From Micromonospora ureilytica (GTDB taxonomy: Bacteria; Actinomycetota; Actinomycetes; Mycobacteriales; Micromonosporaceae), in NCBI RefSeq assembly GCF_015751765.1, contig NZ_JADOTX010000001.1, positions 4,216,001 to 4,280,000 of the forward strand: 64,000 nt of DNA, in the 5' to 3' direction. The position numbers were made by a program, and so were the translations under genes. Position 1 is the stretch's first letter. Every line of letters starts with the position of its first letter. The notes under the pieces are model-generated. The model was not told the origin of the DNA and ran no database searches. It saw only the letters and a program-made list of their open reading frames with translations. Shown piece by piece: positions 1-10,835 of the stretch.

Positions 1-2059
1 CCACCACATCGTCGACGACACGACGGGTGAGCAGTCGCATCACTGCGCTCTGCTCGGCGACCCGGATGAGTTCCTCCGGGTCGACCATGCCCCGCCGGGG
101 GTGTCGCCAGCGCAGCAGGGCCTCGACGCCGACCACCTCGCCGGTCGCGATGGCGATCTGCGGCTGGTAGTACATGGTGATTTCCCCGGCGTCGTCGGCC
201 GGCTCGTCGTCCGCGTGCGCCCACCCGGTCGGTTCGAGTGGCTGCCCGGGCGTACCGGGGCCGACGTCCCGCCGCGCCCCGGTGCGACCCTTGCCCACCG
301 CGCTGCCGTTCGGGGACCGCCGGCCGTTCCCGCCCCCGGCGCGCCGCTCCCGGGTCGAGCCGGAACGGGTGCCGGCGACGGTGGCACGGGCGTTGCGGCC
401 CCGGATCGGGTCGGCTCCGGTGGCGATCCGGTTGATCAGCTCATCGGAGTGCACCAGCTCGGCGTCGGTGCGCCGACGGCGCGCCCACCACCGAACAGCT
501 CCCGGAGGGGCCGTGGCGACCGCCGGCGCCGGGTCCCCCGCCGGCGCGGGCTGGCCCGGCGCTGGGCTGGGCAGCGCCGCCCCGTCACCGCCGCGCACCT
601 CCGCAGTCACGACAAGGGGTACGTCGACAGTCCGCTCGGCGTCGCTCGGCACGCCGTGCCGGCCGTTTCCGTCCGCCGGCGCGGCCGCATCCTCGCCCTG
701 ACCCTGACCTGTCGGCTCGGCGTCGGCGTCGAATGGCCCCTCGGTCGAGGGGCTGGCCTCCAGTACGCGGCGCAGGTCGGCGAGGAGGCCGAGTCGCTCG
801 GCGGAGTTGTGGTCGGACTCCGGTGCGTACACGGCCACCGTGTCGTTGCGGTGCTTGGCGTCGTACATCGCGACGTCGGCGTGGCGCATCAGGGTGGCGA
901 AGTCCTCGCCGTGCTCGGGGAAGAGGGCGATCCCGATCGACCCGCCCACGTCCAACGGCAGCCCGTCGAGCGGCACCGGCTCGGCCAGCGCCTCGACCAC
1001 CCGGTCGGCCATCTCCCGCGCCTGACCGACGTCGGTCAGCCCGGTCATCACGATGGCGAACTCGTCACCGCCGAGCCGGGCGATCATCTGTGGTCGGGGC
1101 TGCACATCGGTGAGCCGAGCGCTGACCTCGACCAGCAGCCGGTCGCCCACAGCGTGCCCGAGGGCGTCGTTGACGTTCTTGAAGCGGTCCAGGTCGATCA
1201 GCAGCAGTGCCAACTGCCCGTCGGGTTCACCGCGAGCGGTCCGCTCGGCATGCACGTGCACCTGCTCCGCCACCTCGGCCAACAGGGCCTTGCGGTTGGG
1301 CAGCCCGGTCAGCGGGTCGGCGGCGGCGAGGTGCTGCTGCTCGTTCGTCAACCGCGCCATCCGGTAGACCGCGAAGAGCGGCACCAGCACCAGCGGGATC
1401 AGCGCGGCGCTGACCCGCGCCGCGGCGACCAGCACCGGGGCGAGCAGCAGCAGTGAGCCGGTGGAGAGCAACTCGAACCCGAGGCCCTGACGGACGGTGG
1501 GCCACCAGCGATCTCCGAAACGCAGCCGCACCGCCCAGCTGACCAACCCGTAGTTGACGACGAACCAGGCCAGCGCGGCGCCGCCGACGGCGGCCACGTC
1601 GGTCCAGTGCAACCGTCCGCCGGAGAAGATCGTGCCCGACCCGAGCTGGATCACCCCGTACGCGGCGGCGAGGGCACACGCGTACTGGCCGACGTTGAAC
1701 GCCGTGCGCCACGCGGCGTGCCCCATCCGCCAACCCGAGAGGACCACCCCCAGCGCCTGCACCACCACCGCCGGGCCGAGGCCCCAGCCGAGCAGGATCG
1801 CGAAGGTGAAGCAGGTGGACGGGAACACCGCCGACGTCTGCCGGCGCCCCGGTGGAACGAACGGGCGCGCGTCGCAGACCACGGCGAGCGCGGCCATCGT
1901 CCAGAACGCCACCGGCAGCCCGGACAGTTCGTCGGGGAGCCTCGCGAGTGGAACGGCGGCGGTCAGCGCGGCGACCGCCAGGATGCCGGCGACGAAGGCG
2001 GCGAACGGCGCGACCCGTCCCGCAGGAAGCGAGTTGCGTGGGTCGGCGACCTCCACCAC
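1..2059 (-). CDS. Membrane GGDEF-EAL cyclic-di-GMP protein (3' end outside window)
   Basis: Predicted to make and/or degrade cyclic-di-GMP at the membrane. The first ~230 residues are hydrophobic with several membrane segments. A diguanylate cyclase domain follows with an intact GGDEF signature near residue 330 (positions 1058-1072). An EAL domain begins with YYQPQ and EALLRWRHP near residue 645 and runs off the left edge. The start is taken as GTG at 2059 (a second GTG follows at once); a GGGAGG lies just upstream at 2061-2066 but is very close. Odd feature: about 185 residues of Pro/Ala/Arg/Gly-rich, probably disordered sequence (roughly 190-750) separate the first EAL helix (LLADLRRVLEA) from its first strand (GEITMYYQPQ). 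Whether both domains are active cannot be told from the visible part. Confidence 0.85.
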   Translation of the reverse strand, partial: MVEVADPRNSLPAGRVAPFAAFVAGILAVAALTAAVPLARLPDELSGLPVAFWTMAALAVVCDARPFVPPGRRQTSAVFPSTCFTFAILLGWGLGPAVVVQALGVVLSGWRMGHAAWRTAFNVGQYACALAAAYGVIQLGSGTIFSGGRLHWTDVAAVGGAALAWFVVNYGLVSWAVRLRFGDRWWPTVRQGLGFELLSTGSLLLLAPVLVAAARVSAALIPLVLVPLFAVYRMARLTNEQQHLAAADPLTGLPNRKALLAEVAEQVHVHAERTARGEPDGQLALLLIDLDRFKNVNDALGHAVGDRLLVEVSARLTDVQPRPQMIARLGGDEFAIVMTGLTDVGQAREMADRVVEALAEPVPLDGLPLDVGGSIGIALFPEHGEDFATLMRHADVAMYDAKHRNDTVAVYAPESDHNSAERLGLLADLRRVLEASPSTEGPFDADAEPTGQGQGEDAAAPADGNGRHGVPSDAERTVDVPLVVTAEVRGGDGAALPSPAPGQPAPAGDPAPAVATAPPGAVRWWARRRRTDAELVHSDELINRIATGADPIRGRNARATVAGTRSGSTRERRAGGGNGRRSPNGSAVGKGRTGARRDVGPGTPGQPLEPTGWAHADDEPADDAGEITMYYQPQIAIATGEVVGVEALLRWRHPRRGMVDPEELIRVAEQSAVMRLLTRRVVDDVV

Positions 2060-2212
2060 ACCTCCCGACCGACCATCGGCGTGCCGGTGCGCGCGCCGTG
2101 ACCCAATGAAACGCCCTCGACCCCCAGTTTCCCGGTATGACAGTCACGAATCGGTCGTAGTCGTAATTAAGTTGGTATACGCGGCCAGTCGCCGTGTCCA
2201 GCGGCGGCGGGG

Positions 2213-4602
<2,390 letters not shown>

Positions 4603-5139
4603 ATGCCCGAGGCACTGCTCTGGGCGGTGGCGATCCTGCTGGCGGTGGCCGCCGGCTGGGCGTGGAACAGTTGGCGGCACCGGGTGACCACCCGGCGTCC
4701 GGGCACCCGGCCGGGTCGGGGCGGCACGGGTGGCCGTCGTTCCACCCCGCCACGGCCCCGTGGCGCCGAACGGCCGTCCACCAAACCCCGCTCGCGCGAC
4801 ACCGACCGGCACGGCGACACCCCGGCGCCGGGCGAGATCTGGTGGGCCGACGTGCCCTACGCCGACGGCAGCGGATCGAAGGTGCGCCCGTGTCTGGTGC
4901 TGCGCGCCGACTCCCGGGGCGCTGACGTCCTGAAGATCACCAGCCAGGACAAGAGCGACCGGGACGACCATGTCCGGATTCCCACCCGGGACTGGGACCC
5001 CGGTGCGGAGCACGACAGCTACCTCAGCCTCACCGAGCCGATTCGACTCAGTTCGGCCGCCTTCGCCGACCACGCCGGGCGCTGCGACGCCGACCTGTGG
5101 CGAAAGGTCCGCAGCCTGCGCCACCTACCCACCCCCTGA
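4603..5139 (+). CDS. Membrane-anchored MazF/PemK-like protein
   Basis: 178 aa. Residues ~3-20 form one hydrophobic helix (ALLWAVAILLAVAAGWAW), followed by a basic Arg/Pro/Gly linker to about residue 70 and then a MazF/PemK-type fold: GEIWWADVPYADGSGSKVRP is the classic first strand-loop of the family and CLVLR follows. MazF toxins are soluble endoribonucleases; here the fold is tethered to the membrane and there is no antitoxin gene next to it. It may therefore be a domesticated or regulatory relative. The start ATG at 4603 has GGAGG five bases upstream; a longer frame (from 4480) has no such support. It ends 20 nt before the convergent ADP-ribosylglycohydrolase gene. Confidence 0.8.
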   Translation: MPEALLWAVAILLAVAAGWAWNSWRHRVTTRRPGTRPGRGGTGGRRSTPPRPRGAERPSTKPRSRDTDRHGDTPAPGEIWWADVPYADGSGSKVRPCLVLRADSRGADVLKITSQDKSDRDDHVRIPTRDWDPGAEHDSYLSLTEPIRLSSAAFADHAGRCDADLWRKVRSLRHLPTP

Positions 5140-5159
5140 CCGCCCTCGTGGCCGCCCGG

Positions 5160-6170
5160 TCAGTCCCAGGTCGCGCCGAGCGTGGCGAGCTGGTCGGCGT
5201 ACTCGATGCGGTTGGCCCAGTCGCGCGGCCAGGCGGTCATGCCGACGGCCGCGCCCACGAAAGCGCCGGCCAGGGCGGCGATCGAGTCGGAGTCGCCGGC
5301 GGTGGTCGCGCCCCGGGCCAGTGCCGAGACCGGATCGTCGGCGTGCCGGACGGCGCAGAGCACCGCGGTGGCCAGCGCCTCCTCGGCCACCCAGCCCTCC
5401 CCGGTGGCCTGGCACGGGTCGGTGCCGTCGTCCGGCTGCGCCAGGGTGTTGGTCAGCCGGCCCAGCACCGTCAGGCACTCGTCCCAGCCCTGGGCGATGA
5501 ACTCCTCCGGAGAGCCGGAACCCGCGCATTGCCAGAGGTCACCCAGCCACCGCTCCCGGTAGACCAGGCGCTGGGACAGTGCCCGCTCGATCAGCACCGC
5601 GGGAAGTTCGGGCAGCGGGACGCCCGCGCGCAGCGCGAAGACCGCGTACGCGGTGAGTTCGCTGGCGGCCAAGCCGGTCGGGTGGCCGTGGGTCAGCCCG
5701 GCCTGCAACTGGGCCAACCCGGCGAGCGTGTCGAGGTCCGTGTCGAGCAACCCGACCGGCGTGACCCGCATGTTGGCCCCGCAGCCCTTCGAGCCGACCA
5801 CTGTCGCCTCCTGCCAGCGCACCCCACGGCTCAGCTCGGCGCAGGCCCGCAGGCAGGTCATCCCCGGGGCACGGTTGTTGTCCGGGCTGACCGCCCAGGC
5901 CAGGAAGCGCTGCCGCAGCAGTGGCTCCACCGCCTCCGGCGTGAACGACGGCGCCTCGCGCAGCGCCCAACCCACGGCCAGCGCCATCTGGGTGTCGTCG
6001 GTGACCAGCGCCGGCTCGCCGGACAGCTCACGCGGACCGGTCGGGCCGTACCGACGCTCGATCTCGGTGACGGTCAGGAACTCGGTCGGCTTGCCCAGCG
6101 CGTCACCGTAGGCGAGGCCGAAGAGCGAACCGGAGGCGCGCAGCGCGGAGGTGTGGATCACGGCGGCCAT
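5160..6170 (-). CDS. ADP-ribosylglycohydrolase family protein
   Basis: DraG/ARH-type hydrolase that removes ADP-ribose from modified proteins, nucleic acids or small molecules using two bound metal ions. Visible family motifs: GSLFGLAYGDALGKPTE at the N-terminus, the metal-binding TDDTQMAL, and the C-terminal AGDSDSIAALAGAFVGAAVG that supplies further metal ligands. 336 aa, usual length. ATG at 6170 is preferred to the in-frame TTG six codons upstream. It may be co-transcribed with the VOC gene that ends 33 nt upstream. Substrate is unknown; no ADP-ribosyltransferase gene is nearby. Confidence 0.9.
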   Translation of the reverse strand: MAAVIHTSALRASGSLFGLAYGDALGKPTEFLTVTEIERRYGPTGPRELSGEPALVTDDTQMALAVGWALREAPSFTPEAVEPLLRQRFLAWAVSPDNNRAPGMTCLRACAELSRGVRWQEATVVGSKGCGANMRVTPVGLLDTDLDTLAGLAQLQAGLTHGHPTGLAASELTAYAVFALRAGVPLPELPAVLIERALSQRLVYRERWLGDLWQCAGSGSPEEFIAQGWDECLTVLGRLTNTLAQPDDGTDPCQATGEGWVAEEALATAVLCAVRHADDPVSALARGATTAGDSDSIAALAGAFVGAAVGMTAWPRDWANRIEYADQLATLGATWD

Positions 6171-6203
6171 GATGCCCGACCGCCGCAACCCACGGGTGCG
6201 TGC

Positions 6204-6578
6204 TCAGTCCCAGCAGAGGCAGAACGGGTGGCCGGCCGGGTCGGCGTAGACCCGGAAGCCCTCGCCCTCACCCGGCAGCCGCCGAGCCCCGAGCGCGAGC
6301 GCCGCCTTCTCGGCGGCCTCGATGTCGTCCACCGTCACGTCGAGGTGGAACTGCTGTGGACGCTCGGGATCCGGCCAGGCCGGGGGCCGCAGGTTGAGCG
6401 CCTGTTGGAAGGCGAGGCGCGGCTGGTGACCGGGCGGGCCGCCCAGCACCACCCAGTCGTCAGCGGAGTCGCCCTCGGCGAGAGGTACGCCGAGCAGCTC
6501 GGCGTAGAACGCCGCCAATGCTCGCGGGTCCGGGCAGTCGATCACCACTGAACGCAGCTGTCCAATCATGACCGTCAT
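6204..6578 (-). CDS. VOC (glyoxalase/bleomycin-resistance) family protein
   Basis: 124 aa, one vicinal-oxygen-chelate domain made of two beta-alpha-beta-beta-beta halves: QLRSVVIDCPDPRALAAFYAELLGVPL opens the first, and HLDVTVDDIEAAEKAALALGA with YADPAGHPFCLCWD forms the second. His and Asp/Glu positions suit metal binding, but the reaction cannot be predicted. Actinobacteria carry many such small proteins of unknown substrate. Possible starts are ATG at 6578 or ATG at 6569, three codons later. Same strand as the ADP-ribosylglycohydrolase downstream and the MetE-like gene upstream. Confidence 0.85.
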   Translation of the reverse strand: MTVMIGQLRSVVIDCPDPRALAAFYAELLGVPLAEGDSADDWVVLGGPPGHQPRLAFQQALNLRPPAWPDPERPQQFHLDVTVDDIEAAEKAALALGARRLPGEGEGFRVYADPAGHPFCLCWD

Positions 6579-6605
6579 CCTGCCCACCGGGTACGACCGG
6601 AAACC

Positions 6606-7610
6606 TCAGTCCTCGGCGAAGCGCCGGCCGGCGTCCCGGCACGCGGCGAGCACGGCCCGGGTGTACTCCGGGGTCGCGCCGGCGAGGCCGCAGGCCGGGG
6701 TGACCACCACCTGCTCGGCGAGCTGCCGACGGGGGAAGCCGAGGCGGTCCCAGAGCTGGCGTACCCGGTCGGCGATCTGTGCGGAGGTCGGCGCGCCACC
6801 GGCCGACGGCGGCCGGGTCGGCGCGGCCCCGGCCAACAACCCGAGGCCGGCGTCGAGCGCCTCGCCCAGCGGGTCGAGCTTGGTGACGAGATCCAGGTCG
6901 AGGGCGACCGCGACGGCGCCGGTGGAACGGATCAGCTCCAGCGGCACGTCCGGGGCGCAGCAGTGCACGAGCGTCGGCACGCCGACCGCCTCGACGACCG
7001 TACGCAACAGGGCGGCGGCGTCCACCGGATCGACCGCCCGGTACGCGCCCAGCCCGCTCTCGGTCGGCACCCGCCCGGCCAGCACTGTCGGCAGTGACGG
7101 TTCGTCCAGTTGCAGCAGCACCGATGCCTGGGGCAGCCGGCGGGCGACCGCCGCGACGTGTGCGCGCAGCCCTTCGGCGAGGGAGCCGGTCAGGTCGCGG
7201 ACCGCGCCGGGATCGCGCAGCATTCGGCCACCGATCGGCAACTCCAGGGAGGCGGCCAGCGTGAGCGGGCCGGCGGCCTGCACCTTGATCGGCCCGGCGT
7301 ACCCCTCGGCCTGCTCGGCGAGCTGGTCCAGGTCGCGTTCCATCAGGTCACGGGCCCGGCGCAGGTCACGGCCCGGGCGTGGGGCGACCCGCCAGCGCCC
7401 CGCGTACACCTCGACGGGCAGTTCGACGAGCAGCCCGAGGGACCGGCCGATCATGTCCGCGCCGGGGCCACGGGCCGGCAGCTCGGGCAGGTGGGGCAGC
7501 TCGGGAAGCTCACCGAGGACCACCCGCTGGGCCTCGCCGATGTCGGTGCCGGGCAGCGAACCAATTCCGGTTGCCGCGCCGGTCGGCCAGGGCCACGCCT
7601 GATCTGTCAC
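6606..7610 (-). CDS. MetE-like (cobalamin-independent methionine synthase C-terminal type) protein
   Basis: 334 aa, corresponding only to the catalytic C-terminal barrel of MetE. It starts with the family signature ATGIGSLPGTD and carries the zinc-site residues HCCAPD (around residue 218) and TPACGLAG (around 311). Full-length MetE is about 750 aa; short single-barrel forms like this are common in actinobacteria and are usually annotated as methionine synthase, although their methyl donor is often not established. GTG start at 7610. Function as a true methionine synthase is inference; a corrinoid-dependent or other methyl donor is possible. Confidence 0.8.
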   Translation of the reverse strand: MTDQAWPWPTGAATGIGSLPGTDIGEAQRVVLGELPELPHLPELPARGPGADMIGRSLGLLVELPVEVYAGRWRVAPRPGRDLRRARDLMERDLDQLAEQAEGYAGPIKVQAAGPLTLAASLELPIGGRMLRDPGAVRDLTGSLAEGLRAHVAAVARRLPQASVLLQLDEPSLPTVLAGRVPTESGLGAYRAVDPVDAAALLRTVVEAVGVPTLVHCCAPDVPLELIRSTGAVAVALDLDLVTKLDPLGEALDAGLGLLAGAAPTRPPSAGGAPTSAQIADRVRQLWDRLGFPRRQLAEQVVVTPACGLAGATPEYTRAVLAACRDAGRRFAED

Positions 7611-7647
7611 GGGCGAAGGCTATCCCGCGAACACCCGGGCCGTGCGG

Positions 7648-8721
7648 TCAGCCGGTGATGGTCGCGGAGCCGAGGACCACGTCGCCGGCCGGGTCCGGTC
7701 GGTACGCCACCACGGCCTGACCGGCGGCGACGCCGCGTACCGGTCGACGCAGCTCGGCGTGCAGCCGGTCACCGTCGAGGGCGACGGTCGCCGGCGTCAC
7801 GTCGCCGTGCGCGCGCAACTGCACCTCGCACTCGACCGGCACGTCCGGGCGCGCGCTGCCGGTCCAGACCGGGCGTACGGCGTGCACGTCGGACACCTCG
7901 AGCGCCTCGGCCGGGCCGACCGTCACCGTGTTGGTCTTCGGGGTGATGGAGAGCACGTAGCGCGGTCGGCCGTCCGGGGCGGGCCGGTCCAGGTGCAGCC
8001 CGCGACGCTGCCCCACCGTGTACGCGTACGCGCCGCTGTGGCTGCCGACGACCGCGCCGGTGGACGCGTCCACCACGTCGCCGGGCGCCTCACCGAGCCG
8101 GCCGGCGAGGAAGCCGCGGGTGTCCCCGTCGGCGATGAAGCAGATGTCGTGCGAGTCCGGCTTGTCGGCCACCGCCAGGCCACGCTCGGCGGCCTCCGCG
8201 CGGACCTGCGCCTTGGTCGAGTCACCGAGCGGGAAGATCGACCGGTCGAGCTGCTCGCGGGTGAGCACGGCGAGCACGTACGACTGGTCCTTGGCCAGGT
8301 CGACACTGCGCCGCAGCAGCCCGTCCGCGCCGAGGCGGGCGTGGTGCCCGGTGACCACCGCGTCGAAGCCCAGGGCCACGGCCCGGTCCAGCACCGCCGC
8401 GAACTTGATCTTCTCGTTGCAACGCAGGCAGGGGTTCGGTGTACGGCCGGCGGCGTACTCGGCAACGAAGTCGTCGACCACGTCCTCGTGGAAGCGGTCG
8501 GCCATGTCCCACACGTAGAACGGGATGCCGATCACGTCGGATGCCCGCCGGGCGTCCCGGGAATCCTCCAGGGTGCAGCAGCCGCGCGCCCCGGTCCGAT
8601 AGGTCTGTGGGTTGCGGGCCAGGGCCAGGTGTACGCCTGTCACGTCATGCCCGGCCGCCACCGCCCGCGCCGCAGCCACGGCCGAGTCAACCCCACCCGA
8701 CATCGCCGCCAGAACCCTCAC
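7648..8721 (-). CDS. mnmA: tRNA-specific 2-thiouridylase MnmA
   Basis: Puts the 2-thio group on U34 of Lys, Glu and Gln tRNAs. The PP-loop SGGVDSA lies at residues ~8-14. The catalytic cysteines are in [12 protein letters not shown] and [11 protein letters not shown], and the C-terminal barrel ends the protein. 357 aa. Start chosen as GTG at 8721 because the domain begins at once ([10 protein letters not shown]) and GGGGAG lies about 8 bases upstream; an in-frame ATG at 8748 is possible. The cysteine desulfurase gene that could supply its sulfur lies 180 nt upstream on the same strand, separated by a palindromic repeat. Confidence 0.96.
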   Translation of the reverse strand: MRVLAAMSGGVDSAVAAARAVAAGHDVTGVHLALARNPQTYRTGARGCCTLEDSRDARRASDVIGIPFYVWDMADRFHEDVVDDFVAEYAAGRTPNPCLRCNEKIKFAAVLDRAVALGFDAVVTGHHARLGADGLLRRSVDLAKDQSYVLAVLTREQLDRSIFPLGDSTKAQVRAEAAERGLAVADKPDSHDICFIADGDTRGFLAGRLGEAPGDVVDASTGAVVGSHSGAYAYTVGQRRGLHLDRPAPDGRPRYVLSITPKTNTVTVGPAEALEVSDVHAVRPVWTGSARPDVPVECEVQLRAHGDVTPATVALDGDRLHAELRRPVRGVAAGQAVVAYRPDPAGDVVLGSATITG

Positions 8722-8808
8722 CGACCCACTCCCCTTCGCCGTCCCCATCACAACCCTATCCACCAGCCCCGAAAACCCCCGCTCCCGTGCCCGCCCGGCC
8801 CCCGCCCG

Positions 8809-8881
8809 CGCGATCTTGCAGTTTCTGCGGCGACATAAGCCGCACAAGGCGCGAACGGCCATCCGAAAGTGCAAGATCGCG
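8809..8881. repeat. Long imperfect palindrome with CGCGATCTTGCA arms
   Basis: Left arm 8809-8825 (CGCGATCTTGCAGTTTC) and right arm 8865-8881 pair at 16 of 17 positions around a 39-base centre. It lies between mnmA and the cysteine desulfurase gene, both on the minus strand. There is no T-run, so an intrinsic terminator of the classical kind is not shown. From memory, palindromes with this arm recur between genes in Micromonospora; that recollection should be checked. Confidence 0.7.
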
Positions 8882-8902
8882 GGGATGGAGGGCTGGGTGG
8901 GG

Positions 8903-10078
8903 CTAGCGGGGGGTGCGGAGGGCGGCGGCTCGGCGGGCTCGCTCCACCGCCGCCGGGAGGGCCGCGATCAGCGCGTCGACGTCGGCCTGGGTGCTGGTGT
9001 GGCCCAGGGTGAACCGCAGGGAGGAGCGGGCGCGGTCGTCGTCGGCGCCCATCGCGAGCAACACGTGCGAGGGCTGGGCCACGCCGGCCGAGCAGGCGGA
9101 GCCGGTCGAGCAGGCGATCCCCTGCGCGTCGAGCAGGAGCAGCAGCGCGTCGCCCTCGCAGCCGGGGAAGGAGAAGTGCGCGTTGCCGGGCAGCCGGTCG
9201 GTCGGGTCACCGTTGTAGATCACCTCGGGCACCGCCTGGCGAACCCGCTCGATCAGGTCGTCGCGGAGCGCGGCCACCCGGGCCGCGTACTCCTGCTGGC
9301 CCTTCACGGCCGTCTCGACGGCGACCGCGAAGGCGACGATGCCGGCGGTGTCCAGGGTGCCGGAGCGGATGTCGCGTTCCTGGCCGCCGCCGTGCAGCAG
9401 CGGCGTGGCCGGCACGTCCCGGGCAAGCAGCAGCGCGCCCACGCCGGTCGGACCGCCCAACTTGTGCCCGGTGACCGTCAGCGCGGCGACCCCGCTGGGC
9501 CCGAAGTCGACGGGCACCTGACCGACCGCCTGGATGGCGTCGGTGTGGAAGGGCACACCGTGTTCGGCGGCGACGGCGGCCAGTTCGGCCACCGGCTGGA
9601 CGGTGCCCACCTCGTTGTTCGCCCACATCGCGGTGACCACTGCCACCTGGTCGGCGTGCGCGGCCAACTCGGCGCGCAGGGCCTGCGGGTCGAGCCGACC
9701 GACGGCGTCCACCGGTAGCCAGCCGACCTCGGCGCCCTCGTGCTGGGCCAGCCAGTCGACCGCGTCCAGCACCGCGTGGTGCTCGACGGCGCTGGAGACC
9801 ACCCGGCGGCGGTCGGGGGCGACCCCGCGGCGGGCCCAGAAGATGCCCTTGACCGCGAGGTTGTCGCTCTCGGTGCCACCACCCGTGAAGATCACCTCAG
9901 AGGGCCGGGCGCCCAGCACCGCGGCCACCCGCTCCCGTGACTCTTCGACCCGGCGGCGGGCACGGCGACCCGCCGCGTGCAGGGAGGACGCGTTGCCGAC
10001 CTCGCGGGCGGTAGCGACGTACGCCTCCAGTGCCTCGTCGAGCATCGGAGTCGTCGCCGCGTGATCCAGGTAAGCCAT
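8903..10078 (-). CDS. Cysteine desulfurase (NifS/IscS family)
   Basis: PLP enzyme that takes sulfur from cysteine as a persulfide. Visible: YLDHAATTP at the N-terminus, the PLP-site histidine region [13 protein letters not shown], the PLP lysine in [14 protein letters not shown], and the active-site cysteine loop [15 protein letters not shown]. 391 aa, normal length for the group that works with MnmA. No IscU, IscA or SUF gene is near; mnmA is the next gene downstream. A role in tRNA 2-thiolation, rather than general Fe-S assembly, is therefore the best inference. Confidence 0.95.
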   Translation of the reverse strand: MAYLDHAATTPMLDEALEAYVATAREVGNASSLHAAGRRARRRVEESRERVAAVLGARPSEVIFTGGGTESDNLAVKGIFWARRGVAPDRRRVVSSAVEHHAVLDAVDWLAQHEGAEVGWLPVDAVGRLDPQALRAELAAHADQVAVVTAMWANNEVGTVQPVAELAAVAAEHGVPFHTDAIQAVGQVPVDFGPSGVAALTVTGHKLGGPTGVGALLLARDVPATPLLHGGGQERDIRSGTLDTAGIVAFAVAVETAVKGQQEYAARVAALRDDLIERVRQAVPEVIYNGDPTDRLPGNAHFSFPGCEGDALLLLLDAQGIACSTGSACSAGVAQPSHVLLAMGADDDRARSSLRFTLGHTSTQADVDALIAALPAAVERARRAAALRTPR

Positions 10079-10181
10079 CGTCGTTCAGCGTACGGCCGAC
10101 GCCTTGGGGACCGGATGCCGGAGGGGACCGCACGCGACGGCCGGGGCGGAACTCCACCCCGGCCCGATGCGCGTGGCCCGG

Positions 10182-10835
10182 TCAGGCGGGCACCGCGGTG
10201 ACGACGATGTTGTCGCGGTACTTGCGCGCCTTGGCGTCGAACGGCCCACCACAGGTGATCAGGGTCAGTCGCGGCTTGCCGTCGCGGGCGAAGTACCGGT
10301 CCAGTGGGATCTTGGTCTTGGCGTACTCCTCCCGGGCGACGACCCGGTAGCGCCGAGCCTCGCCGTCGCTGCCGGTCACGGTCACCGCGTCGCCCTGGTC
10401 CAGCTCACGCAGCCGGAAGAACGCCCCCTTGCCCTGCTTGGCGCTGTCCACGTGACCGGCGATGACCACCGAGCCGGCATCCGCCTCCAGGCCGGGGCCG
10501 TAGCGGTACCAGCCGATCTGGTCGACGCTCGGCGGCACCTCGAACTCGTTGGTCCGCTCGTTGATGCCTACCGCGTTGACGGTGGCGGTGACGTCGATCT
10601 CCGGGATCAGCAGTCGTACCGGCGGGATGGTCTTCGGGCCGGCGGGCAGCTCACCGGCGGTCACCGGCACCGACGGGACGGTGGCGGCGGTCGGTGGAGG
10701 GCTGGCCAGCGTGCTCGCCTCCTCGGCGCCCACGGTCCCGGCCGGCTGGGCGGCGCACGCCACCAGGGCGGCGACGGTGAGCGCGGCAACGCCGGCGGCC
10801 AGGGCCGCCAGCGCGCCGCGATCGCGCACCGTCAC
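10182..10835 (-). CDS. Class F sortase
   Basis: 217 aa. An N-terminal hydrophobic helix (about residues 8-30, ending in a cysteine) anchors an extracytoplasmic sortase domain. The transpeptidase triad is visible: His in AGHVDS, Cys in LITCGGPF and Arg in ARKYRDN. Class F sortases are typical of high-GC actinobacteria and join surface proteins to the envelope. The start is taken as GTG at 10835 because it overlaps the TGA of the DUF4397 gene by four bases (GTGA), which implies translational coupling. A longer frame would run deep into that gene. The likely substrate is the coupled DUF4397 protein, but this is inference. Confidence 0.9.
   Translation of the reverse strand: MTVRDRGALAALAAGVAALTVAALVACAAQPAGTVGAEEASTLASPPPTAATVPSVPVTAGELPAGPKTIPPVRLLIPEIDVTATVNAVGINERTNEFEVPPSVDQIGWYRYGPGLEADAGSVVIAGHVDSAKQGKGAFFRLRELDQGDAVTVTGSDGEARRYRVVAREEYAKTKIPLDRYFARDGKPRLTLITCGGPFDAKARKYRDNIVVTAVPA

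Noticed and set aside
101..1456. 451-codon open frame on the plus strand
   Set aside because: Antisense to the GGDEF-EAL gene, whose GGDEF and EAL motifs are unambiguous on the minus strand.
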